This document shows, piece by piece, positions 1 to 6,226 of a stretch of DNA of 22,138 nucleotides. The translations under genes and the position numbers were made by a program. Position 1 is the first letter of the stretch, and the number at the start of each line of letters is the position of its first letter. Where the stretch lies: assembly GCA_037441765.1 (NCBI GenBank), contig JBBIRM010000031.1:1-22138 (forward strand), read 5' to 3'. The notes under the pieces were generated by a model that was given only the letters and a program-made list of their open reading frames with translations, did not search any database and was not told where the DNA came from. The DNA is from JBBIRM01 sp037441765. Lineage in GTDB: Bacteria; Desulfobacterota; BSN033; UBA1163.

Positions 1-52
1 CGAAGGCTTTTCCACCCCACCTCCCCAGTCTATAAAACTCGTTTTAAATACT
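1..52 (+). repeat. 52-bp inverted repeat, copy 1 (window edge)
   Basis: These first 52 bases are the exact reverse complement of 3692-3743. The match fails at the next base (53 versus 3691). On the left it runs into the window edge, so the true element may be longer. A diverged third copy at 3846-3900 shares the central CCTCCCCAGTCT core. It holds no gene and lies downstream of the minus-strand slp gene. Because it sits exactly on coordinate 1, a contig break at an unresolved repeat is a live alternative to a biological boundary. Confidence 0.85.
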
Positions 53-59
53 TTTCCAG

Positions 60-85
60 AGATCTCTTCATAAGATGAAAGATCT
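60..85. other. imperfect hairpin downstream of slp
   Basis: AGATCTCTTCAT (60-71) pairs with ATGAAAGATCT (75-85), with one bulged base and a 3-nt loop. It lies between the slp stop codon and the repeat at the window edge. No T-tract follows on the minus strand, so it is a weak candidate for an intrinsic terminator. It could instead be a processing or stabilising stem, or part of the repeat element. Confidence 0.35.
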
Positions 86-127
86 ATCCTACTTCAGGAT
101 TTTTATAATCGCCAATAATGATCGATT

Positions 128-691
128 TCAGTGTCTGTGATGTGGATGGGGACGGTAGTAGTAATAATAACCAAAACCGAATCTCCACCTCCAATAGGGA
201 TATGGCCACCAGGGATCATAGTAATAAGGATATGGATAGTAATAATACTCTGGCCAGAGATAAATCTGTTTGCTTGAAATAAGCGGATAGCGATAGTCCA
301 TTTCACCAATGGCCTTAGTCTTTTCCCCCAAGATTTCTCCTGCAACCGTGATCTTCCTTCCTTTGCGGAAAAGGTAAGGGTCTAAATACTGATCAGAAAG
401 AATTAAGAACCTCCCTTCAGAAATAGCAGTTTCTTTCGGTTCTCCCCTCCAGCCAAGACTCCTTTGGAATACTTCGACCTGGGTGGTCCCCTCTTTTAGA
501 TTTAGGGTTTCAATGATTTCGCCTCCCCATACCACCATTTTGCCTTTAAAGGCCTCTGGGTTATTACGGACTTGACTAAGGGTGAGAGAGGGGTCTGATT
601 TAGCCCTTAAATCTTTTGAAATCACGTGGGCACACCCCGAAAGAGAGAATATAGAGAGAAGAAGGATTAAATTACGAATCGAAGTTTTCAT
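128..691 (-). CDS. Slp-family outer-membrane lipoprotein
   Basis: This 187-residue protein has a lipoprotein signal peptide: Lys/Arg N-terminus, Leu/Ile-rich core and lipobox L-S-G-C with the acylated Cys at residue 20. The body matches the Slp family of starvation-inducible outer-membrane lipoproteins, including the segment in which a lost layer or 'pore' is compared (NPEAFKGKMVVWGGEI), a GRFLIL-type strand and a RKITVAGEILG strand. The last 40 or so residues are mostly Tyr, Trp, Pro and Phe and end in a His-rich HPHHRH motif. The ATG at 689-691 has an AAGG-type ribosome-binding site just upstream. The gene stands alone behind its own promoter, after the carboxylase terminator. Its molecular role is unknown; it probably acts at the inner face of the outer membrane. 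Confidence 0.85.
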   Translation of the reverse strand: MKTSIRNLILLLSIFSLSGCAHVISKDLRAKSDPSLTLSQVRNNPEAFKGKMVVWGGEIIETLNLKEGTTQVEVFQRSLGWRGEPKETAISEGRFLILSDQYLDPYLFRKGRKITVAGEILGEKTKAIGEMDYRYPLISSKQIYLWPEYYYYPYPYYYDPWWPYPYWRWRFGFGYYYYYRPHPHHRH

Positions 692-713
692 TTACAACCT
701 TCTCTTTTTTCAA

Positions 714-742
714 ATTCTAAGCCAATCCAAAAAAAGATTCAA
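714..742 (-). promoter_or_regulatory. predicted sigma70-type promoter of the slp gene
   Basis: Read on the minus strand, TTGAAT (737-742) and TAGAAT (714-719) are separated by exactly 17 bases. The first matches four and the second five of six consensus positions. Transcription would begin near 707, giving a very short leader that still holds the ribosome-binding site. The promoter lies between the carboxylase terminator and the slp start, so slp is probably transcribed independently. Confidence 0.5.
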
Positions 743-757
743 TATTGTAGAAACAAA

Positions 758-785
758 AAAGGCCCATTTGGAAAAATGGGCCTTT
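758..785 (-). terminator. rho-independent terminator after the carboxylase gene
   Basis: A perfect 12-bp stem (758-769 with 774-785) closes a 4-base loop. On the minus strand it is followed directly by a T-run (complement of the A-run at 751-760). It sits 25 bases past the carboxylase stop codon and is the clearest terminator in the window. Confidence 0.85.
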
Positions 786-809
786 CCAATTGACCAAGTG
801 TAAGGGGGA

Positions 810-2366
810 TCATAAATTGATGTTTGAATATTTTTTCCAGGGCCTGGCAACCTGTTTATTTTGCAAAAGATCAAGGGCGGCACAAATATATTTCCTCGTA
901 TCACGTGGCATAATCACATCGTCCGTATACCCTCTCTCCGCAGGCTGATAGGCATGCTCATACTTGATTCGGTACTCATCAATTAGCGTCTTTGCTGTCT
1001 CTTTGGGATTTGGGGAAGACTTAATCTCTTTGGCAAAGATGACACTTGCTGCGGTTTCTGCGCCCACAATATTTACCTTGGCTGTCGGCCAAGAGAAGAC
1101 CAGGTCTGCTCCAATGCTTTTGTCGAGCATGGCATAGTGAGCCCCTGCATAGGACTTTCCAATAATGATTGAAATCAATGGCACAGTTGCCTCTGCCCAG
1201 GCAAAAAGTGTTTTTGCGCCATGACGTAAAATTCCCTTCCATTCATGGGGAGAACCAATCCAGAAAGCAGGGCAGTCTACGAAAGTGACCAAAGGGATAT
1301 TGAAGAGATCGCAGAAACGAACAAATCTTGCCAGTTTATCCGAGGCGTCACAATCGAGCCCCCCCATCAATACTTTTGGTTGGTTAGCCACAATCCCTAC
1401 AGCCATCCCGTTAAAACGGGCAAAGCCAACAATAAGATTACGGGCGAAATATTTGTGGATTTCGAAGAAAGAACCCTTATCAACAACCATATCAATCAAC
1501 GGGTACATATCGTAAGGAACCCTGAGGTCTGGATCGGGAAGGAAGTCATCGAGTTCTGGGATGATACGGTTTGGATCATCGTTGCTCTCAATCCTTGGCG
1601 GCTTTTCTCTATTATTGGATGGAAGATAGGAGAGAAGTCTCTTGCAGAGTTCAATACACTCTTTGTCATCTTCCCCCACGATGTGGGTTCCACCTGATTT
1701 CACAGCATGAGCCTCCCACCCTGCAAGTTTTTCAAGAGTGATATTCTCACCGGTCTGAGTTTTGACAAAGGCGGGTCCTGCAATTCCCATAAATCCAGTT
1801 GTTTTGCTCTGAATGAGGAAATCGTTCATGATAGGGTGATAGGCTTGTCCACCCAAACATGGACCCAAAAGCAAGGCAATCTGTGGTATAATACCTGAGG
1901 CAAGTATCTGAGCCCTAAAGAGCCAACCGTAGGCCTCTAAACAATCCATTCCTTCCTGAAGACGTGCCCCACCAGAGTCGTTAATTCCAATGAAAGGCCA
2001 TCCTTTCTCCTTAGCAAAATCAATAGCCCATACAAACTTTTTCCCATGATATTCTCCAAAAGACCCAGCCATAGAAGTGAAGTCCTCAGAGGCCACAACC
2101 ACCCATCTCCCATTTATTTTCCCGTATCCCGTGACCACCCCTTCAGCAGGGACAAGTTTTCCAGCCATTCCAAATTCAGTTTGCCTATGCGTAACAAAGG
2201 TACCTACCTCTGTAAAGGTTCCAGGGTCAAGAAGCATATCAATTCTTTCTCTCGCGTTTGTCTGCCCCTTCTCCCTTCGTTTGGCCAATTCTTTCTCTCC
2301 GCCCATTGCGAGGACAGCATTGCGTCGTCTCATATACTCCTCATAAATTTTATCAAACTTTCCCAT
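810..2366 (-). CDS. acyl-CoA carboxylase carboxyltransferase (beta) subunit, PccB/MmdA family
   Basis: The 518-residue protein is a full-length biotin-dependent carboxyltransferase, which moves CO2 between carboxybiotin and an acyl-CoA (propionyl-, methylmalonyl- or related CoA). Both crotonase-fold halves are present. The N-terminal half has INDSGGARLQEG (about 128-139) and the C-terminal half has FARFNGMAVGIVANQP (315-330) and DASDKLARFVRFCD. Two substrate-side motifs are unusual. The usual DVPGFLPG segment reads DCPAFWIGSPHEWKG (364-378), and the usual YGGAYDVM reads YAGAHYAM (406-413). The substrate is therefore uncertain. The ATG at 2364-2366 has a strong AGGAGG site (2371-2380). No biotin carrier, biotin carboxylase or decarboxylase gene lies nearby, so its partners are elsewhere. 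Confidence 0.88.
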   Translation of the reverse strand: MGKFDKIYEEYMRRRNAVLAMGGEKELAKRREKGQTNARERIDMLLDPGTFTEVGTFVTHRQTEFGMAGKLVPAEGVVTGYGKINGRWVVVASEDFTSMAGSFGEYHGKKFVWAIDFAKEKGWPFIGINDSGGARLQEGMDCLEAYGWLFRAQILASGIIPQIALLLGPCLGGQAYHPIMNDFLIQSKTTGFMGIAGPAFVKTQTGENITLEKLAGWEAHAVKSGGTHIVGEDDKECIELCKRLLSYLPSNNREKPPRIESNDDPNRIIPELDDFLPDPDLRVPYDMYPLIDMVVDKGSFFEIHKYFARNLIVGFARFNGMAVGIVANQPKVLMGGLDCDASDKLARFVRFCDLFNIPLVTFVDCPAFWIGSPHEWKGILRHGAKTLFAWAEATVPLISIIIGKSYAGAHYAMLDKSIGADLVFSWPTAKVNIVGAETAASVIFAKEIKSSPNPKETAKTLIDEYRIKYEHAYQPAERGYTDDVIMPRDTRKYICAALDLLQNKQVARPWKKYSNINL

Positions 2367-2688
2367 TATGGTCCTCCTTTCTAAGGTTCAACTTATATTA
2401 ATAATTTATTAATTTTTTCACAATATATTTAGCAGATAAAAAATAATATAGCAAGTAAAATTTTCTTGTTTATTTTCTTCTTTATTTCTGATAAGTTATA
2501 AAAATGAGACTTCAGGGATTGCCTTCAAGTCCACCAACCCAATGTGTATGGTCGTGGAGAGGTCTTAACTGATGCTTAAGAAATAGGATCACGTATACTC
2601 AATAAAAGAGTTAAGAGGATAGATAAGGGTTTACAAAAAATTGAAAAAGACGGATAATAAATACAAAAAAATCTCACTTTATTAAGTT
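2367..2688. other. divergent intergenic region, AT-rich
   Basis: These 322 bases separate the minus-strand carboxylase gene from the plus-strand RodZ-like gene. I see no gene or RNA structure. They hold the carboxylase ribosome-binding site, an AT-only 17-base palindrome (ATTAATAATTTATTAAT, 2397-2413) and the promoter of the RodZ-like gene. No convincing promoter for the carboxylase was found by eye. The palindrome could be an operator, but it is low-complexity and may be chance. Confidence 0.6.
2630..2658 (+). promoter_or_regulatory. predicted sigma70-type promoter of the RodZ-like gene
   Basis: TTTACA (2630-2635) and GATAAT (2653-2658) lie 17 bases apart, each one mismatch from consensus. 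The predicted start of transcription is near 2665, leaving about 24 bases before the ATG. That leader has no clear Shine-Dalgarno sequence. Confidence 0.55.
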
Positions 2689-3690
2689 ATGGAGACTCCT
2701 GGGCGATATCTTAAGAATGAGAGGGAGCATCAAGGGTTATCCCTTAAGTCTGTTTCAAAATTTACCCGGATCAGAGAATATCATCTTAAGGCAATTGAGG
2801 AGGATCGATATGACCTTCTCCCTTCTTCTGTTTATATAAAAGGATTTCTTACCCTTTATGCGAAGTATCTTGGTTTGGATCCGAAAGAGGTACTGTTTCG
2901 TTATCAGAACTACATTAAAGAAATTAGCCCTCCTAAACCGATTGAGGTATCACGAAAAGAATCACCTATCAAAAAGAAGCTTAGTCCCTGGCTCTTCTAT
3001 TTATTTATAGGTGTTCTCTCACTTTTTATCGTGTTAAATCTATTTATCACTCCCCAAGAATTCCTGAATTGGTTCTCACCCCTTTTCCCTGACCAGCAGG
3101 AGAAGAATTTTCATCAAAGAAAAAAAGAAAGGATTGAGGAGAAGGTTAAGTTTAAGGAGATTAAGGACATAAAGGCTAAACAGGTTGAGGAGGAGAAGAA
3201 GGTCAGTATCGAAGAGAAAAAGGAGGTCGAGGTTAAAAAGGTAGAGGTTAAGGAGATGGAGAGACCAGTTGCCCTGGAGAAAGAAGTCAGAAAGGTTGAA
3301 AAGAAAGGGATGGCTCAAAAGGAGCCACTTTTATTCGAGGTGATTGGAGCTGAGATTGGCTCGGAGATTGGGAGGGAAGGGGGGCGTCTGGTATTGAAGG
3401 GAAAGGGTTCTGAATTTATATGTGATAATCAGAGACTCTATTTCCTTACAAAGATTAAGGCCCTCGAAGAGGGAAAGGTAATGCATGTATGGATCTGGGA
3501 GGGCAAAGAGTTTTTTAAGATGGAGTTGGAAGTAAGACCACCTACCTGGACCACTTATACATATGTTACCCTTCGTTCCCCTTATACAGGGGATTGGAGG
3601 GCGGAAGTCAGGGCCGGGGAAAAGATTCTCTCATCCCTTGGTTTTAAAGTGAGGGAGTCAACAGGTCAGTCTTATTCAGGAGAACAGTAA
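2689..3690 (+). CDS. RodZ-like membrane protein: HTH, one TM helix, DUF2914
   Basis: This 333-residue protein combines three parts. Residues 1-75 form a RodZ-type helix-turn-helix of the HTH_25 kind (LKNEREHQGLSLKSVSKFT, then the typical SSVYIKGFLTLYAKYLGLDP). A single transmembrane helix lies at about 99-120. A Lys/Glu-rich, probably helical linker (about 137-212) leads to a periplasmic domain at about 243-322. That domain looks like DUF2914: YFLTKI, then HVWIWEGKE, a Trp-Thr-Thr-Tyr segment and GDWRAEV..EKILSSLGFKV. RodZ proteins link MreB to the envelope, but the usual RodZ C-terminal domain is replaced here, so a signalling or regulatory role is equally possible. No other start lies close by, and the chosen ATG lacks a good ribosome-binding site. 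The stop is one base from repeat copy 2. Confidence 0.8.
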   Translation: METPGRYLKNEREHQGLSLKSVSKFTRIREYHLKAIEEDRYDLLPSSVYIKGFLTLYAKYLGLDPKEVLFRYQNYIKEISPPKPIEVSRKESPIKKKLSPWLFYLFIGVLSLFIVLNLFITPQEFLNWFSPLFPDQQEKNFHQRKKERIEEKVKFKEIKDIKAKQVEEEKKVSIEEKKEVEVKKVEVKEMERPVALEKEVRKVEKKGMAQKEPLLFEVIGAEIGSEIGREGGRLVLKGKGSEFICDNQRLYFLTKIKALEEGKVMHVWIWEGKEFFKMELEVRPPTWTTYTYVTLRSPYTGDWRAEVRAGEKILSSLGFKVRESTGQSYSGEQ

Positions 3691-3691
3691 T

Positions 3692-3743
3692 AGTATTTAA
3701 AACGAGTTTTATAGACTGGGGAGGTGGGGTGGAAAAGCCTTCG
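3692..3743 (-). repeat. 52-bp inverted repeat, copy 2
   Basis: It is the exact reverse complement of bases 1-52. It begins one base after the stop codon of the RodZ-like gene, and it pairs head-to-head with diverged copy 3 at 3846-3900. Similarity between copies 2 and 3 seems to continue a few bases past the core: GGTATCCGCTCGAAGG on the minus strand against GGTGCCCGCATTCGAAGG. The real element is therefore probably about 65-70 bp. Confidence 0.85.
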
Positions 3744-3876
3744 AGCGGATACCTTTAAAAGCTCGGCACTACTAATTAATTCCCTGAAAATGTCTGTTTT
3801 TCTCTTAAATGATTGTAGGCAAATTTACTTCTTGGTGCCCGCATTCGAAGGGTTTGGAACCCTACCTCCCCAGTCT
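3713..3876. repeat. long imperfect hairpin formed by repeat copies 2 and 3
   Basis: AGACTGGGGAGGT (3713-3725) pairs perfectly with ACCTCCCCAGTCT (3864-3876). Inside, CCTTCGA (3738-3744) pairs with TCGAAGG (3845-3851). Between these stems lie mismatched stretches and a loop of about 100 bases. It lies between two plus-strand genes. The layout resembles paired REP-type or MITE-type elements. No transposase is present. Confidence 0.7.
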
Positions 3877-3900
3877 TTGAAGGACTTTTTCAGAACTCTC
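3846..3900 (+). repeat. diverged repeat, copy 3
   Basis: It starts with CGAAGG like copy 1 and shares the exact core ACCTCCCCAGTCT. Then, after an apparent deletion relative to copy 1, it resumes similarity (TTTTTCAGAACTCTC here against TTTTCCAGAGATCTC at 54-68). The right limit is uncertain. The -35 box of the next gene follows about 12 bases later. Confidence 0.65.
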
Positions 3901-3911
3901 GTAATTTCTAT

Positions 3912-3948
3912 TTGACAAACCAATTTTCGTATTTAAGAATTTTCTTAA
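3912..3948 (+). promoter_or_regulatory. predicted promoter with overlapping palindrome, upstream of radical SAM gene
   Basis: A perfect TTGACA (3912-3917) is followed after 17 bases by AAGAAT (3935-3940), a four-of-six match to the -10 box. The -10 is embedded in a palindrome, TTAAGAA-TT-TTCTTAA (3933-3948), which could be a repressor site. The leader to the ATG would be about 24 bases, without a clear ribosome-binding site. Confidence 0.45.
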
Positions 3949-3970
3949 TTCCACTCTTATTCATTCAACG

Positions 3971-5161
3971 ATGAGTGAAGCCTTAAAAGATTTTTATTCT
4001 ATTACAAAGGGAAACCAGGTGAAGGGCAAATTATCCTCGGATTCCTCTTTGACAAGGAGGGATTTTATCCGCTATTCGGGGTTAAGCCTTGGCATCCTAT
4101 CTTTTTGCTATCTATCTGGTTTTCCAAAAACCTCCAATGCCCAATTAGCAAAGAAAGGGTTAATAAAAACAAAACTCTCTCCCTTCTATACCCCTCTTCA
4201 GGGAGGAGAGATTCAATGCGATCTTTGCCCGAGGCGATGTCGTGTCTCAAAGGGTAAGAGGGGATATTGCAGAGTTCGTGAGAATCGGGATGGGAAGTAT
4301 TACAGCCTTGTCTATGGGAATCCCTGTGCAGTTCATTTAGATCCTATCGAGAAGAAGCCTTTTNNNNNNNNNNNNNNNNNNNNNNNNNNNNGAGGATGCA
4401 ATTTCCAGTGTTAATTTTGTCAGTACTGGGAGATCTCTCAGGCTGAGCCCGAGGATGTATATAGTTATGAAATCCCACCCGAGATGATTGTGAAAAAGTC
4501 TAAAGAGACAGGGGCGCACTCTATTGCCTATACCTACGTCGAGCCCACTGTATTTTATGAATATATGATGGACATCGGTCTCCTTGCAAAAAAGGCTGGT
4601 ATTCTCAATGTCTGTCATTCCAATGGTTACATCAACCCAGAGCCTCTAAAGGACCTGTGTAAAATGATGGACGCAGCAAATATTGACCTAAAGGGATTTA
4701 GAGAGCCATTTTATCGAGATCTATGTAGTGGTGAGTTAGCTCCTGTCCTTGAGACCTTGAAGACCTTAAAGAGAGAGAAGATTCACTTAGAGATCACAAA
4801 CCTAATTATTCCTACAAAGAATGACGATATGTCCGAGATAAAGGAGATGTGTCTCTGGATCAAAAGAGAGTTAGGGCCGGACACACCAATCCATTTCTCA
4901 CGTTTCTATCGCCTCTATAAATTGCGTAGTCTTCCCCCAACACCGGTTTCGACACTGGAGAAGGCGAGGGCAGTTGCTCAGTCTGCAGGGCTTGAATATG
5001 TCTATATAGGAAATGTTCCAGGCCATGAAGGCGAGAATACCTTCTGTCCAAAGTGCAAGAAGATGATCATCAGGAGAATTGGCTATATGATAGGTGATGT
5101 GCACATGAAGGGTGGAAAGTGCGGATACTGTGGGAAGCCTATCCCTGGGATTTGGGCCTGA
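3971..5161 (+). pseudogene. AmmeMemoRadiSam-type radical SAM enzyme, interrupted by N gap and in-frame TAA
   Basis: Both parts lie in one frame. Residues 1-131 hold a Tat-type leader (TRRDFIR, arginines 29-30, then a hydrophobic stretch ending near Ala57) and a Cys cluster (CDLCPRRC...GYC, 83-100). After 28 Ns the frame resumes as GCNFQC-TAA-FCQYWEIS, so the stop (4412-4414) sits at the fifth position of CxxxCxxC. The rest runs to a C-terminal CxxC/CxxC zinc-ribbon-like end. Family members usually have Lys or another residue where the stop is, and AAA to TAA is one base change. The stop lies 21 bases past the gap, where contig ends are error-prone, so the gene may well be intact in the cell. 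The usual partner genes (AMMECR1, Memo) are not in view. The biochemical role of this family is unknown. Confidence 0.75.
4364..4391. other. assembly gap of 28 Ns
   Basis: Ambiguous bases within the radical SAM gene. Family members, from memory, have about 15 residues between the EKKP-F segment and GCN, whereas 28 Ns give fewer than 10. The gap is therefore probably under-sized. The first resolved bases after it (nGA before GGATGC) also fit the family poorly, as if the contig end contains errors. Confidence 0.95.
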
Positions 5162-5162
5162 T

Positions 5163-6212
5163 CTAACCAGAGGGTCGAAGCCTATAGAGGTTTCTAATTG
5201 ACACAGATTGGGGATCGAGGTTTGTTAGGCCTGATTTTTCAGCCCACTCCATTGCCTCTAAGAATTCCTTAACCGTAATCCCTCGGGCAATCTCAGGATA
5301 CTCATAGGCTTTGTATTCCACTCGGTATTGGGCCATAATATTAACATAGGTAGATTTCGGGAGATTCTCGGCCACCCACCTTGTAAATTTCTCTGTTCCC
5401 GCAACCCGATTGGGCATGACCAGGTGTCTAATCATTAAACCACGAAGTGCGATCCCTCGCCCATCGATCTTCAACTCACCAACCTGACGATTCATTTCTA
5501 TGATCGCCTTCTTTGTCACTTCTGGATAGTCTGGGGCTAAGGAGTATTTTGCTGATTTATCTGAATCCATATATTTCATATCAGGGAGATAGATATCAAC
5601 GATCCCCTCCAATAGGTTTACCATCTCAAGACGTTCATAACCACTGGTATTGTAGACCAAAGGGATTCGAAGCCCTTTATAATAGGCCATCCTTACCGCA
5701 TTGAGGATGTTGGGCATGACATGAGTTGGAGTAACCAGATTGATGTTATGACATCCGATCTTCTGGAGATATAGCATCATCTCTGCCAGCTCTTCATCTG
5801 AGATTTCCTTCCCCCTTCCTTCATGGGAGATAGGCCAGTTCTGGCAGAAGACACATCGGAGATTGCAATTGGAGAAGAAGATGGTTCCAGAGCCATGGGA
5901 GCCCACAAGTGAGATCTCCTCGCCGAAATGGGGATGGGCGCTGAAGACCACGAGTTTTGAAGGGGCCCTGCAGAACCCCCTTTCCCCTTTAAGCCTGTTG
6001 ACCTTACACATCCTGGGACAGAGTTGACAATTCTCAAAGATGGCATAGGCCTGTTTAATCCTCTGAGCCAATTTTCCTTCTTTTTCTAATTTTTCGTAGG
6101 CAGGGCTCCAGGGTTCTGATTTAGGTTTTACAAAAAGTGTGGGGGAAGAGAGAAGCAAAGAACCACCCAACAAGAGAGAGGTTTTGATAAAATCTCTACG
6201 ATTAAAATTCAT
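5163..6212 (-). CDS. PflA-like radical SAM protein with Tat-type leader
   Basis: The 349-residue protein belongs to the radical SAM group annotated as putative pyruvate-formate-lyase-activating enzyme (PflX/COG1313-like). It has NRRDFIK (arginines 5-6) followed by a hydrophobic stretch, as in Tat signals, a Cys cluster CQLCPRMC...GFC (62-81), and CNLRCVFC (116-123), which holds the 4Fe-4S cluster and SAM. Downstream it has VTPTHVMPNIL and LPDMKY segments typical of the group. I chose the ATG at 6212 because GAGGTGGG lies just upstream. An ATG at 6230 would overlap the aroA-like stop as ATGA, and one lies at 6239. It is the last gene of the minus-strand run and ends one base from the convergent radical SAM gene, with no room for a terminator. 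Its target is unknown. Confidence 0.85.
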   Translation of the reverse strand: MNFNRRDFIKTSLLLGGSLLLSSPTLFVKPKSEPWSPAYEKLEKEGKLAQRIKQAYAIFENCQLCPRMCKVNRLKGERGFCRAPSKLVVFSAHPHFGEEISLVGSHGSGTIFFSNCNLRCVFCQNWPISHEGRGKEISDEELAEMMLYLQKIGCHNINLVTPTHVMPNILNAVRMAYYKGLRIPLVYNTSGYERLEMVNLLEGIVDIYLPDMKYMDSDKSAKYSLAPDYPEVTKKAIIEMNRQVGELKIDGRGIALRGLMIRHLVMPNRVAGTEKFTRWVAENLPKSTYVNIMAQYRVEYKAYEYPEIARGITVKEFLEAMEWAEKSGLTNLDPQSVSIRNLYRLRPSG

Positions 6213-6226
6213 AGAAGACCCACCTC

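Noticed and set aside
2397..2413. AT-only 17-base palindrome as an operator
   Set aside because: It is perfect but made only of A and T in a very AT-rich region, so it could easily be chance.
3724..3915. Plus-strand ORF of 63 codons between the RodZ-like and radical SAM genes
   Set aside because: It runs through repeat copies 2 and 3, has no ribosome-binding site and no recognisable motif; the repeats explain the open frame.
3971..4414. Radical SAM gene as two separate genes or a frameshift
   Set aside because: Both parts are in the same frame, and the only break is one TAA codon in the conserved motif; the downstream part lacks a complete radical SAM motif of its own.
4412..4414. Recoded amino acid at the TAA
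   Set aside because: Known bacterial recoding uses TGA (selenocysteine) or TAG (pyrrolysine); TAA next to an assembly gap is better explained by error or mutation.
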